Notes: generated by a model not told the origin, from the sequence alone. A stretch of DNA of 64,000 bases from Brevundimonas sp. UBA5713 (GCF_002419815.1 NZ_DIGV01000018.1:1-64000); one strand, 5' to 3'. Counted from the first letter of the stretch, positions 41,506 through 51,492 are shown. A program made the numbers and translations.

Positions 41506-44158
41506 GCAGAACGCCACCCCTGCCCTGACCCGTCTTCTCACGACCGGAGCCGCCTCCGCTCTGATGAGCGCGTGCCTGTGCGCACCCGCGGCCGCCCAGA
41601 TAATCGATAATGATGAAGGCGTGCGCGTGTCCGAAGTTATCGTGACGGGCTCACGTCTAGCAGGTGGAGATCGACTGGCTGCTGTCGACACGCTGACATT
41701 GGACATAGTCGACGCCGCAGGGGCAGCAGACATGTCGCACGTCTTGCGACTGTTCGCTGCGAACTCGGGGTCAGAAGCCCAAATCGATCAGATGAACAAT
41801 CCGCAAAGCTCCGGAACGGCCCAGTTCAATCTTCGCAATCTCGGTCTTGGGTCGACGCTTGTGTTGGTGGATGGCCAGCGCTGGACCAATAGCGCCGTGG
41901 TTGCCACCGATGGCTCGGCATTCGTCGACATCAACTCGCTGATGCCGTCCATTGCTTTGCAACGAATTGATGTCCTGAAAGACGGCGCATCAGCCGTCTA
42001 TGGCTCGGACGCCGTCGCAGGCGTCGTGAACTTCATTACCCGCACCCGCGTGGCGCGCCCCGAAATACGCGCCAAATATGCTTTCACCGATGGCTCCGAA
42101 GAGACCGTTGTGGAGGGCATTGGCAGCTTCCCTATCGGGCAAGGCCACATGACCTTGGCCGCCTCGCGCTTTCATCGCTCGGCGCTGGGGTCGGACGAGC
42201 GCGACTTTACCCAAGCCGAAAACTATGGCCGTGCGGCGTGGAGCGCCGTCTCAAGCTACGGCCAGCCGGGATCATACTTCCGCCCGTCGAGCCAAAGCTT
42301 TGCTTCCGATCCAGATTGTGTGAACCCGGCCTTCCCCGGCAGCTATCGCGACGGTCCTACCGATACTTTTTGCCGATTTGATTACTCCGACTTCTTTGAT
42401 CTGGTGCCGGAGGAAACCCGCACGCAACTGATGGCCGACTATCGCCAGCATGTCGGCGAGGTCGACATATGGGCGCAGGCTCTGTGGTCAACGACACATA
42501 CGCGGGCACGCCAGTCCCCCTCCCTACCCATTCTGTCACGGACATTGTCCGTTCCGGCCACTCATCCCGACAATCCGTTCGGGGAAGAGGTCGCCTTCCG
42601 TGGACGCTTGTCAGGCGGGGCCGCGGGCGCATCGGCGGCCGAGTTTGATTATGACACATGGCGACTGGCCAGCGGCGCCTCCGGTGCGCTCAATAATGAC
42701 TGGCGCTGGGATCTTAACGCCAGCATGAGCCGCCAGAGCGTTGCCTATGACAAGCCCGACGTACTCGGCAATGCCCTGCAAAACGCCCTGAACGGTTTTG
42801 GCGGAACCGGCTGCGATCTGGCCATGGGTACTGCTGGTGCAGGTGCTTGCCATTTCTACAACCCGTTCGGCAGCGCCGATCTGGGCACCGGCACAGCTAA
42901 CAGCCAGGCCTTGAAAGACAGCCTTTCAGGTTGGACGCGTTTACGTGGACGTTCCGAACTTATTACGCTGGATGGCAGCGTTCAGGGACGTGCCGCCCAA
43001 TGGTCAGGCGGCTATCTTGATCTGGCGGGCGGCCTTCAATATCGCCGCAGTAACTTCCGACACGACTGGAGCGACGCGGTCAACGCGGGAGATCTGCTGA
43101 CCGCAGGCTATGCGCCCGATTTCGAGGGCAATCAGGAAACGCTCGCGGCTTATGGCGAGGCGCGGCTGTCGCTGCAGAATCTCTTGGAAATCCAGTTAGC
43201 CGGTCGCCATGAATCCTATGACGGCCAGTCCGGCAAGTTTAGCCCTAAACTGGCGGCACGATGGGACGCCACTGATGCACTGTCGTTCCGTGGTTCATGG
43301 GGCAAGGGCTATCGCGCGCCGTCAGTCTTCACCACCCAAGGGGCCTTGGCATCCCAACCCTCTGTGCTGGATCGCGGCAGCTTTGTCTTCGTCAATACGC
43401 TGACGTCCGGCGACCGCAAACTTGCCCCCGAGACGTCGGAACACCTGTCACTCGGCGTTCTATGGACGCCCTTGCAGGGCCTCGATTTCAGCATCGATGG
43501 TTGGTCTATCGACTACAGCGATCTGGTTATCAAGGAAGCGCCCCAGCCGATCATCGATCGCGCCGCCGCCGACGATGCCGCAGGCTTGTCCGGTACAGCC
43601 GCCCAACGCCGCGTGACCCGTTCCACCAGTGGTGCGATCAGCATGGTGCAGCTTTATTTCGTCAACGCCTCGTCCATCGAAACCTCGGGCATGGATTTCA
43701 CCGCCCGATATCATCGTCCGCTTTTGGAAGGCCAGCTCAGCACGAGTGCGAAATGGACGCTGGTCGACCGTTACGACATCCGCGTGAACGCGCAATCGCC
43801 CGCCGTGTCAGGTGTGGGCTCCACTAATCTGAACACGCTGGGGCGGTCCTTGCCAAAGAACAGAGGCGAGTTTGCTGCTTCATGGAGCAATGACCGTCAC
43901 GCTCTTACCGGACTGATCCACTATACCAGCGGCTACCATAATGACCGTGCAGGCATCACGGACACTTCAATCGCCAGCCAGACCACAGCGGACCTGATCT
44001 ACCGCTACACGGTCAATCCGGACCTCGACCTTTCCATCGGCGCGGTCAACATTTTCGACAAAGCACCACCCCTGGCGCAGTTCTTCCTCGCCTACGATCC
44101 GGTTGTCGCAGACCCGCGAGGGCGAGTGGTTAGCCTGAGCCTGACGCAGCGCTTTTAA
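41504..44158 (+). CDS. TonB-dependent receptor
   Basis: An 884-residue outer membrane receptor. A signal peptide (LLTTGAASALMSACLCAPAAA) precedes a TonB-box-like region (VSEVIVTGSRL), the plug (FNLRNLGLGSTLVLVDGQRW, IDVLKDGASAVYGSDAVAGVVNFITR) and a long barrel ending in QRF. The plug style is that of the large Caulobacterales/Sphingomonadales receptors for plant-derived carbohydrates or aromatics. The substrate is not evident. The ATG at 41504 lies inside an operator-like palindrome and has little ribosome-site complementarity. Divergent to a GntR regulator. Confidence 0.93.
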   Translation: MQNATPALTRLLTTGAASALMSACLCAPAAAQIIDNDEGVRVSEVIVTGSRLAGGDRLAAVDTLTLDIVDAAGAADMSHVLRLFAANSGSEAQIDQMNNPQSSGTAQFNLRNLGLGSTLVLVDGQRWTNSAVVATDGSAFVDINSLMPSIALQRIDVLKDGASAVYGSDAVAGVVNFITRTRVARPEIRAKYAFTDGSEETVVEGIGSFPIGQGHMTLAASRFHRSALGSDERDFTQAENYGRAAWSAVSSYGQPGSYFRPSSQSFASDPDCVNPAFPGSYRDGPTDTFCRFDYSDFFDLVPEETRTQLMADYRQHVGEVDIWAQALWSTTHTRARQSPSLPILSRTLSVPATHPDNPFGEEVAFRGRLSGGAAGASAAEFDYDTWRLASGASGALNNDWRWDLNASMSRQSVAYDKPDVLGNALQNALNGFGGTGCDLAMGTAGAGACHFYNPFGSADLGTGTANSQALKDSLSGWTRLRGRSELITLDGSVQGRAAQWSGGYLDLAGGLQYRRSNFRHDWSDAVNAGDLLTAGYAPDFEGNQETLAAYGEARLSLQNLLEIQLAGRHESYDGQSGKFSPKLAARWDATDALSFRGSWGKGYRAPSVFTTQGALASQPSVLDRGSFVFVNTLTSGDRKLAPETSEHLSLGVLWTPLQGLDFSIDGWSIDYSDLVIKEAPQPIIDRAAADDAAGLSGTAAQRRVTRSTSGAISMVQLYFVNASSIETSGMDFTARYHRPLLEGQLSTSAKWTLVDRYDIRVNAQSPAVSGVGSTNLNTLGRSLPKNRGEFAASWSNDRHALTGLIHYTSGYHNDRAGITDTSIASQTTADLIYRYTVNPDLDLSIGAVNIFDKAPPLAQFFLAYDPVVADPRGRVVSLSLTQRF
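41600..41611. promoter_or_regulatory. Operator-like palindrome 3 (inside the TonB receptor gene)
   Basis: ATAATCGATAAT (11 of 12 identical), about 100 bp into the receptor coding region and in phase with the other two sites on a ~90-105 bp scale. Such an internal site could support looping; this is inference. Confidence 0.4.
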
Positions 44159-44229
44159 GCACCGGCGACTTTTCAGGGGCGAGCCAGCGGCTCGCCTCAA
44201 ACGTCTGTATTCTTGTAGGGAAAGGTATC

Positions 44230-44321
44230 TGGCGGAGACGGAGGGATTCGAACCCTCGGTACCCCTTACAGGGTACGACGATTTAGCAAACCGTTGCCTT
44301 CAGCCACTCGGCCACGTCTCC
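44230..44321 (-). tRNA. tRNA-Ser (anticodon GCU)
   Basis: Minus-strand cloverleaf with GGAGACG/CGTCTCC acceptor pairing, anticodon loop TTGCTAA (GCU), the long variable arm typical of serine tRNAs (GTACCCTGTAAGGGGTAC) and T-arm GGTTCGAATCC. CCA is encoded. Confidence 0.96.
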
Positions 44322-44554
44322 GGCAGGCCGCGTGGATAGCCCGTAAGTTCCCGCTTCGCAACGGGGTTTTCGAGATTTCCACACATTAACCGAACTTCGT
44401 GGTGTCATATTCAGATTTCACTGCAATAAGGACCGTTGAAACGGGAATTTGCAGGGGTGATGACATTAACGCCGGGGCTATAACACATCCTGAGGTGCCA
44501 AGTTTGGCTCCCCAAGAGCCTCTGCGCGATTCGCACGGAGTTGCTGATTCAGAC

Positions 44555-46000
44555 ATGAATCGCCGCGGGCCATTTCGTCCGTCGGCTTGGGTCAGCGCGC
44601 GCCGACGCGAAGCCTTGCGCCTTCGCATATTTATATATCGTGGTATCGACATAGCCCTGTCTGTTGCGCTGACGCTGTATTGGCTTGCAGATCATACGAG
44701 TATGGCGGCCTTGGCCACTGTGCCGATAGGCGTCGTCCTGCCATACGCCGTGGCACTGTTCGGCGCTCTCGCTTTCGTGCGCAGTCTCGATCTTTACGGG
44801 TTCAACCGGACCCGAGGGATACTCAGCCATGCGGCCCTGATGACGGGCGGCATGATCGCGGGTGCGATACCCGGCATAGGCCTGCAGTGGATATTCGAAC
44901 CCACTGCCCTGCCCCATCTGGCGCAATGGTTATTGCTGCTCGCGTTTTTAATGGGCGGCCTGCATTTGGTGTGGGCCACCGCCGTGCAGAGCGGTCGTCA
45001 CAGCGGAGCCCTGATCCCTAACATTGTCGTAGTGGGCGCGACAGAACAGGCCCAACAACTGATCCAGCACGCACTGGAACATCGCGACATGAACGTCATC
45101 GCCGTGTTTGATGATCGTCGGGCACGCGCTCCAGAGAGCGTCTTGGGCGTCCCCGTGCTGGGGAGTGTTGACCAGCTCATTCAAAGCCATGTCGTTCCCT
45201 ACATAGACACCATCGCTGTGGCGATATCTCCCAGTGCCAGCGATCGCATACGCGACATCACGCGTCGATTATCGATCCTGCCAAATCAGGTTTTGGTCGT
45301 ATTCCGCGATCGTGGCGCTGCACTGCCGTCAGATGCCATGGCCCGTTTGGCGCGCACGCCGGTAGCGCGTCTCAGCGGCTCGATCAATGCGGACCGCAGC
45401 GCGTTTTTCAAACGGCTGCAAGATTTGGTATTTGGTACGCTTGCGCTGGCTGTTCTGGCCCCACTGCTGATGGTGATCGGCCTCTTGGTGCGTCTGGACA
45501 GCCCCGGCCCGGCCTTGTTCCGTCAACAACGCCATGGCTTTAACCAAGAGATCATCACGGTCTGGAAGTTTCGCACCATGCGGCACGAGACCGCCGACGC
45601 TACGGCTTCGCGCCAAGTGACGGTGGATGACGACCGCGTCACCCGTATCGGCCGGTTCCTTCGCGCAACAAGCATCGACGAACTGCCACAACTGATAAAT
45701 GTGATCCTGGGCGAGATGAGCCTGGTCGGCCCCCGCCCACATGCGATCGGAATGAAAACCGGTGCCGTCCAGTCGGCTTCGATTGTCGCTGAATACGCGC
45801 ATCGGCACCGCATCAAACCGGGCCTGACCGGATGGGCCGCCATTCACGGCTCGCGTGGCCCGTTGCATACCGCAGCAGAAGTTCGCGCGCGCGTTCAACT
45901 GGATATCGAATACATCGACCGCCAAAGCTTCTGGCTGGATATGTGGATCATGCTGCGCACCGTGCCGGTGTTGCTGGGCGACAAGATCGCGGCACGCTGA
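44555..46000 (+). CDS. Undecaprenyl-phosphate glycosyl-1-phosphate transferase (HfsE/WbaP-like)
   Basis: Starts a lipid-linked repeat unit by putting a sugar phosphate on undecaprenyl phosphate. The N-terminal half has four hydrophobic helices and a CoA-binding-like Rossmann region (NIVVVGATEQAQQLIQHA). The C-terminal catalytic part has KRLQDLVFGTLALAVLAPLL, VWKFRTMRH, RFLRATSIDELPQLINVILGEMSLVGPRPHA and KPGLTGWAAI. The ATG at 44555 is a choice; the frame is open to a GTG at 44399. It overlaps the flippase gene by TGATG. Its position with a flippase, glycosyltransferases and HfsABD-like genes suggests holdfast synthesis. Confidence 0.9.
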   Translation: MNRRGPFRPSAWVSARRREALRLRIFIYRGIDIALSVALTLYWLADHTSMAALATVPIGVVLPYAVALFGALAFVRSLDLYGFNRTRGILSHAALMTGGMIAGAIPGIGLQWIFEPTALPHLAQWLLLLAFLMGGLHLVWATAVQSGRHSGALIPNIVVVGATEQAQQLIQHALEHRDMNVIAVFDDRRARAPESVLGVPVLGSVDQLIQSHVVPYIDTIAVAISPSASDRIRDITRRLSILPNQVLVVFRDRGAALPSDAMARLARTPVARLSGSINADRSAFFKRLQDLVFGTLALAVLAPLLMVIGLLVRLDSPGPALFRQQRHGFNQEIITVWKFRTMRHETADATASRQVTVDDDRVTRIGRFLRATSIDELPQLINVILGEMSLVGPRPHAIGMKTGAVQSASIVAEYAHRHRIKPGLTGWAAIHGSRGPLHTAAEVRARVQLDIEYIDRQSFWLDMWIMLRTVPVLLGDKIAAR

Positions 46001-47454
46001 TGTTTCTACGCGGTCTGTTGGGCTATCTGCCTGCCAACATCATTTCAGGCCTGGTAGGCGTAGCCTCGATATGGGTTCTCACCCACCTACTGACGCCTGA
46101 ACAATACGGCACCTACGCCTTGGCGTTTTCTGTATTCACGCTTGTCCACGTAGGCCTTTTTTCGTGGGCAGAGGCGGCCATGGCGCGGTTCTGGCCCGCG
46201 CAAAGCACGCCGCGCGATCTCGCTGACCTCTATTCCACGCTCTACCGAGCGCTCGGCCTGGCCAGTCTGGCTCTGGTCCCTGTTTGTATCGCGCTTTTAG
46301 TGTTCGAGCCGCTGCCCGCCATCATGGTGTGGCCGGTACTGCTGGCATTGGTCGGCATACCCCTGCGCAGTGCGCTGATCATGGCCAAGGAAGGTTTCCG
46401 AGCGCGTGGCGATGTCCGCACAGCGGCGGCTATCGACATCTGGTTTGTAATCGGTGTCTTCGGCCTGGGCGTTGCGGCGATTATGCTCGGAGCGGGTGCC
46501 GCAGGACCTCTGATAGGTTTTCTTGTTGCACCTTTGTTAGCTCTGCCGTTGGTCCTGTCCAAGGACAGGGCCGTTATGAAGAATGGCAGGTTCAACTGCG
46601 ACCTCCTTCGCCGCGCTATCCATTATGGGTATCCGATTTCCATGTCGCTGGGCATGGCTGTGGTGCTGAACTCTACCGACCGTTTCATGCTGGCGTGGTT
46701 CATGGATGAGGCCGCCGTGGGGGCTTACCATGCCAGCTACAGCCTCGCGAACCGCACGCTGGATATCCTGTTTGTGTGGCTTGGCATGGCCGGTGTTCCC
46801 GCCATGGTGATGGCGCTGGAAAAAGACGGCCATTCCGCTTTACGCGCGGCGGCATTCCAACACGGTCAAACCGTGATCCTGATTGCCCTGCCCGCGGCCG
46901 TGGGCGTAGCGCTGGTGGCGCGACCACTCGCTGACGTACTCATCGGGCCCGAACTGCGACAGGCCTCTGCCAGCGTCACACCGTTGATCGCGGCATCGGG
47001 CTTTCTATCAGGACTCTTATTCTACTATTTCAATCAGGCCTTCGTGCTGGGCAAGAGAACCGACCGACTGCTGGCGGTCATGGCCGTCCCTGCGGTCGCC
47101 AACATTGCCTTCAACGTTGTGCTTATACCCCGCCTCGGGATTTACGGTGCCGCATTGGCTACGCTGCTGAGCTTTGCCGTGGCCATTATAGCCTCCGTCG
47201 TGGGCGCTAGGGGCGTCATCGCTATGCCGTTGCAGACAAGAGCCCTCTTATCCTGCGGAGTGTGCTGCGTACCGATGGCCGCCATCGTCTACGTGCTCCC
47301 CGACTGGGGGGGGCTGCTGGAGCTAATCACCAAATCGGCCGCAGGGGCGGCGACATATCTGGGCTGCGCCTACGCAATGAACGCGGCAGGTCTGCGCGAT
47401 TTATTGGCCAACCTTGGACATACGCTCAATCTTCGGCAGGCCCCGCATGGCTGA
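46000..47454 (+). CDS. Polysaccharide flippase (Wzx/HfsF-like)
   Basis: A 484-residue inner-membrane protein with about twelve to fourteen hydrophobic helices. LPANIISGLVGVASIWVLTHLLTPEQYGTYALAFSV is the family N-terminus, and YGYPISMSLGMAVVLNSTDRFMLAWF appears mid-protein. It would flip undecaprenyl-linked repeat units to the periplasm. It starts on the stop of the initiating transferase (TGATG) and overlaps the next glycosyltransferase by 8 nt. Confidence 0.9.
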   Translation: MFLRGLLGYLPANIISGLVGVASIWVLTHLLTPEQYGTYALAFSVFTLVHVGLFSWAEAAMARFWPAQSTPRDLADLYSTLYRALGLASLALVPVCIALLVFEPLPAIMVWPVLLALVGIPLRSALIMAKEGFRARGDVRTAAAIDIWFVIGVFGLGVAAIMLGAGAAGPLIGFLVAPLLALPLVLSKDRAVMKNGRFNCDLLRRAIHYGYPISMSLGMAVVLNSTDRFMLAWFMDEAAVGAYHASYSLANRTLDILFVWLGMAGVPAMVMALEKDGHSALRAAAFQHGQTVILIALPAAVGVALVARPLADVLIGPELRQASASVTPLIAASGFLSGLLFYYFNQAFVLGKRTDRLLAVMAVPAVANIAFNVVLIPRLGIYGAALATLLSFAVAIIASVVGARGVIAMPLQTRALLSCGVCCVPMAAIVYVLPDWGGLLELITKSAAGAATYLGCAYAMNAAGLRDLLANLGHTLNLRQAPHG

Positions 47455-48391
47455 CACAGTCAACGCCAAATGGGCGGACGTAAAACCGCAGCTTTCGGTC
47501 CTGATACCCTTCTTGCGCGATGATCCAACGCCCCTGCTCACCGCCTTGTCGCGCGAAGGGGATCAGCTGGCTACACGCGTTGAGGTCGTGGTGCTGGACG
47601 ACGGCACAAACTCGTCATCGCTGACCCGTGATCTAAAGGCGCTAATCGCCACGCTTCCACTGGCAGCACGACTAATCACGCGCACCGATAATCTGGGCCG
47701 CGCAAAAGGACGGAATCTGCTGGCAGAACACGCGCGGGGCAGCCACCTGTTGTTCCTGGATGCCGATATGATGCCGGACAGTCCCCTGTTCCTCTCCACT
47801 TGGGTGGATTTGGTGGAGCAGTCCGATCTACCGGTGGCTTTCGGCGGCTTCAGCCTGCTTCAAGCCTCCACACACAAAGCGTTTCGCGTACATCGCGCCA
47901 TGGCACTCCGATCCGACTGCCTACCCGCCGAGGTGCGACAACAGCAGGCCGAGAAACACCTCTTCACTTCCAATCTGCTGATCCGGCGTGATGTGTTTGA
48001 TGCCCACGCTTTTGACGACAGCTTTAACGGATGGGGCTGGGAGGACGTCGAGTGGAGCATGCGAATTTCAGCCCTGCATACGATCGCCCATCCCGATATT
48101 CCGGCGACACATATGGGGCTGGATACGGTCGACGCCCTGATCAAAAAATATCGCCAGTCGGCACCAAACTTTGCGCGCGTAGCCGGGTTGCACCCTGAAA
48201 TCGTCGCATCCTACCCCTCTTACAGGGCCGCGACCGCCATTAAAGACCGCCACATGGCTTTGCCCGTGGCCTTCGTCGCCGAGTTCATGGCCCGCGCGGA
48301 ATGGCTTCCTGTGCGCCTACGCGCCTTTAGCCTGCGCGTTTTCCGAGCGGCCCTTTACGCTCAGGCCCTGTCGAAGGATGCCCGCTCGTGA
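47447..48391 (+). CDS. Family 2 glycosyltransferase
   Basis: A 314-residue GT-A fold enzyme. QLSVLIPFLRDDP starts the nucleotide-sugar domain, VVVLDDGTN and LLFLDADMMPDSP supply the DXD-type metal site, and FNGWGWEDVEWSMRI is the acceptor/catalytic region seen in galactosyl- and chondroitin-type GT2 enzymes. It elongates the repeat unit together with its neighbour. It may correspond to one of the holdfast transferases (HfsG/HfsL), but which one cannot be decided by eye. Confidence 0.88.
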   Translation: MADTVNAKWADVKPQLSVLIPFLRDDPTPLLTALSREGDQLATRVEVVVLDDGTNSSSLTRDLKALIATLPLAARLITRTDNLGRAKGRNLLAEHARGSHLLFLDADMMPDSPLFLSTWVDLVEQSDLPVAFGGFSLLQASTHKAFRVHRAMALRSDCLPAEVRQQQAEKHLFTSNLLIRRDVFDAHAFDDSFNGWGWEDVEWSMRISALHTIAHPDIPATHMGLDTVDALIKKYRQSAPNFARVAGLHPEIVASYPSYRAATAIKDRHMALPVAFVAEFMARAEWLPVRLRAFSLRVFRAALYAQALSKDARS

Positions 48392-49314
48392 TGGCGACCG
48401 TTCTTGTCCCGACTTTTCGACGCCCCGACAGCCTTCGCGCCGCTCTGCAATCCATTGCCGCCCAGCGCGACCTATCGCTCATCCAACGCGTCATTGTGGT
48501 GGATAACGATCCTCAGGCCAGCGCTACCGACGTGGTCCGAACATTTATCAAAACCGCACCGTTTCCGGTGATTTTGGTGCACGCGCCAGATCCCGGCGTC
48601 GCAAATGCGCGGAACGCCGGCGTTGCGGCAGCTCAGGATGCGGCGTTCATTGCCTTTCTGGACGACGACGAGACCGCCAGCCCTGATTGGTTGAGCGGCC
48701 TATTACACACTCAGGCCACCACTGCGGCCGACGTGGTTTTCGGTCCTATTCGCGGCCAAGCCCCCGGTGCGCCCGCCGCCCAAAGAGCTTTCATAGAAGA
48801 GTTTTTCAGCCGGAAAGGGCCGACCTCCAGCGTCGTAATCGATCGATCCTATGGCTGCGGCAACAGTCTGATGCGGGTGTCCACGGCGCTGTCCAGCCCC
48901 GTTCCGTTTGCCGTGGAAGCCAATGAAACCGGGGGCGAAGACGACATTCTGTTTGCCCGATTGTCTGCGCAAGGCGCTGTCTATGCATGGGCCGCCGATG
49001 CCTGGGTGGACGAACATGCACCGACGCATCGAGCCACCCTAAATTACGTGATGAAACGGGCCTTCGCCTATGGACAAGGACCCAGCCAGACATCTGCCCA
49101 GCAGGGAAAACCGTTCGCCGTCGCACGATGGATGGCTATTGGCGTGGCCCAGCTGATATTCCACGGGAGTATGGGCCTGATGATGTGGATCACGCGTAGA
49201 CCCTCCGCCTACGCCCAGTTCCGCAAAGCCATTGAGGGACTAGGAAAGCTATTATGGTTCAAGAACTTGGAACTAAGACTTTACGGACAAGCTGAACTTG
49301 CCCGCCGGACCTAA
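48391..49314 (+). CDS. Family 2 glycosyltransferase
   Basis: A 307-residue GT2 enzyme: ATVLVPTFRRPDSLRAALQSI, VIVVDNDP, GVANARNAGVAAAQ and FIAFLDDDETASPDWL are the classic N-terminal motifs. GGEDDILFARLSAQGA is the catalytic acidic region. The ATG at 48391 follows the previous stop directly; a GTG at 48388 is also possible. It converges on the ATPase-like gene with a 4-nt overlap of stops. Confidence 0.88.
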   Translation: MATVLVPTFRRPDSLRAALQSIAAQRDLSLIQRVIVVDNDPQASATDVVRTFIKTAPFPVILVHAPDPGVANARNAGVAAAQDAAFIAFLDDDETASPDWLSGLLHTQATTAADVVFGPIRGQAPGAPAAQRAFIEEFFSRKGPTSSVVIDRSYGCGNSLMRVSTALSSPVPFAVEANETGGEDDILFARLSAQGAVYAWAADAWVDEHAPTHRATLNYVMKRAFAYGQGPSQTSAQQGKPFAVARWMAIGVAQLIFHGSMGLMMWITRRPSAYAQFRKAIEGLGKLLWFKNLELRLYGQAELARRT

Positions 49315-50000
49315 CCGATCAGATTTTTAAGAATTTTCGGGGGCTGATAGGTGGTCCGGTTCAGTACGATGCCCTTAACCTGAGCCCCTGTAGCTTCAAG
49401 CTGGGACTTAAAGATCAGATGCTCGGCCACGTCCAGCCCTTCGCGCACCACCATCACAACAGCGTCGGCATAGGGAGCCAAGGCCAGCGCCACATCGCCC
49501 GCAGGTGCGTCGATGACGACGGTTTCACTATGTCGGCTCAAAGCGTCCCAATAATCCCCCTGCCCCAACACCACGGCCTTATGGCTGGCCGTCAAATATT
49601 CGGAATGGAAGTGGGTAACAAATAGCCGTCGTCCCAAAAACGGCTTGGCCGACAACAGGCGAGCCGGACGCACAGGCTGACGCTCGCGGTTCAATAGCGG
49701 CGGAATAATCGCAAAAAAGCTGGATCCGTCCGGCGATCCCACAACAGATTCGCCCGCGCGGCCAAAGCGTTGCGGCTCACGGCTCATGACTTGGACCTGT
49801 TCCTGAGCCGTCAAATCGGCATCGACCAGCCACACCGGCTTGCGCGCGCGGGCAGCGGCCAGACGGGCAAACTCTCGCGAAATGATCGAAACGCCCTCGC
49901 CCCGTCGCCCGCTGGTAAACAGCACAAGACGGCCACGATGGGATGGCGCAGCACCAAGTGCCGTCCAAAGACCCGCCATCTCTGCTGTAAGATCGACCAT
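49311..50000 (-). CDS. Tyrosine-autokinase-like ATPase domain with degenerate P-loop (HfsB-like)
   Basis: A 229-residue protein resembling the cytoplasmic kinase half of Wzc/CpsD. The usual GEGKS(T) P-loop reads SGRRGEGVS: the catalytic lysine is valine, so ATP binding is doubtful. Later blocks PVWLVDADL and ETVVIDAPAGDVALALAPYADAVVMVVREG match Walker A'/B regions of the family. No C-terminal tyrosine cluster is present. It follows the chain-length protein gene, as hfsB follows hfsA. Start: the ATG at 50000 is used; a TTG at 50033 with GGATGG upstream is possible. Confidence 0.78.
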   Translation of the reverse strand: MVDLTAEMAGLWTALGAAPSHRGRLVLFTSGRRGEGVSIISREFARLAAARARKPVWLVDADLTAQEQVQVMSREPQRFGRAGESVVGSPDGSSFFAIIPPLLNRERQPVRPARLLSAKPFLGRRLFVTHFHSEYLTASHKAVVLGQGDYWDALSRHSETVVIDAPAGDVALALAPYADAVVMVVREGLDVAEHLIFKSQLEATGAQVKGIVLNRTTYQPPKILKNLIG

Positions 50001-50058
50001 ACGAATCAGTACCGAACTACTGTCGGTCGACAAAATAGCACGCCATCCATGCTGCGCC

Positions 50059-51492
50059 TTACTTTGCGGGGGCCACAGCAAGAACCGGTACGCCAAACGT
50101 CCGCTCTGCCGATGACGGCGTCCAGACCCCGCGACGCAAGAAGACGCGCAATAAGCCAACGCTCAGTGCCGTAAAGCCTGCGAATAGGATGACCAAAGCC
50201 AGCAGCGGCAGTTTCAGCGATTTGCCTTCAGCCGGCGGCTGGGCGCGCTCGATAACGGTTACATTGTCTGCGCCAGCGGTCACCAGTTCATTGTCGGCGC
50301 GGCTTTGGGCCTCGCGAAGCTGGAACTCCCGCACAGACTGGCTCAGCACTTCGCGATTACCTGACAGGGTCGCATTGCGTGACTCCAGATCATTGAGGCG
50401 CGCTTGGCGCTGGTTGATTTCAGCCAGTTGTCGGTCCAGCACCGCCAGACGTGCGCCAAGTGAATCGCGCTCGGCTGCGGTCGTTGCGCGCTGCGCTTCC
50501 AGCTGCACCCATACCGGGTTGGGACCAACCCTCACTTCCTTGGCCCCGACCGCAGTGCCTGTATCGACATAGGTTTGCAGACGGCGGATCTGCGCTTCGA
50601 TTTCCTGAACCGGCGCTGCATCAGCCTGATAGCGTGACAACAGTTGTTCGCGCTGGGTGCGAAGCTGCAGAATCTGGTCCTGTGCAGACACATTCAAATC
50701 CTGCTGTAACGGGATTTCGCGATCCATATTGGACAACTGGTTCGACAGCGTGGTCAGCCGTTGCGCCGTCTGGTTCAGTTGAGCCTGAACAGACAGTCGC
50801 TCGGTGAAGATTGTCTGATAGCTGGCCGCCAGCGTGGCACGCGCGGTCGCGAAATCCCCGATCTGGTGGCTGCGCAGGAATTCTTCGTAGGCCCGGTCGG
50901 CGGTTTCCAGCTCGTCTTCAAAGGCTTCGCGTCGCGACCGAATGGCTGGCGTCGCGCGGTCCTGAAACACTTCGCGGCGATAGGTCAGATATTGATCAAT
51001 AACCGTGTTCAAAACCTGCGCCGAGCGGCGGGGATCATCCGATTTATAGCTGAGGGCGATGACCGGGCTCAGCGGCGTGATGTCGACGCTCAGTGCGCTG
51101 GTCATGGCCTTAACCGCCTTGGCCTCGTCTTCGGCCGTAGGGTTGGTAACCGGCTTGTCCTGAAAACTCTCGATGCCCATGGCGCGCACGACGCGCTGCT
51201 TGACCTCGAGGCTGTTCAAAATGGCCGCTTCGGACTGGGCGACTTCGGCAGCTGACGGCGGAATCGACGGCTGCGACGTGCCGACGCGGGCCTGATAGAC
51301 ATATTCCTGACCTACGCCGACAAACAGACTGGCAGCGGCCGTGTATGTTTTTTTGAGCAGAAAGGTCGCGCCCAGACCGATGGCACAGATCGCGAGAAAG
51401 ACCGCGCCCATGACCATCCATTCCCGCAACAGCAGAGCTACAACGTCCAACACCCCGTATCGGGGTCTTGTGCCTGTCCCTGCCGTGTTCAT
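50059..51492 (-). CDS. Polysaccharide co-polymerase / chain-length protein (HfsA-like, Wzz/GumC type)
   Basis: A 477-residue inner-membrane protein. A first membrane helix (residues ~17-45) is followed by a long periplasmic region rich in coiled coil (~180-400, with many Gln/Arg/Leu heptads) and a second helix near 430-456, flanked by the proline-rich segment PPAEGKSLKLP. This is the PCP-2a layout without the fused kinase, which is the separate gene downstream. It controls chain length and couples synthesis to the outer membrane exporter encoded divergently. Confidence 0.88.
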   Translation of the reverse strand: MNTAGTGTRPRYGVLDVVALLLREWMVMGAVFLAICAIGLGATFLLKKTYTAAASLFVGVGQEYVYQARVGTSQPSIPPSAAEVAQSEAAILNSLEVKQRVVRAMGIESFQDKPVTNPTAEDEAKAVKAMTSALSVDITPLSPVIALSYKSDDPRRSAQVLNTVIDQYLTYRREVFQDRATPAIRSRREAFEDELETADRAYEEFLRSHQIGDFATARATLAASYQTIFTERLSVQAQLNQTAQRLTTLSNQLSNMDREIPLQQDLNVSAQDQILQLRTQREQLLSRYQADAAPVQEIEAQIRRLQTYVDTGTAVGAKEVRVGPNPVWVQLEAQRATTAAERDSLGARLAVLDRQLAEINQRQARLNDLESRNATLSGNREVLSQSVREFQLREAQSRADNELVTAGADNVTVIERAQPPAEGKSLKLPLLALVILFAGFTALSVGLLRVFLRRGVWTPSSAERTFGVPVLAVAPAK

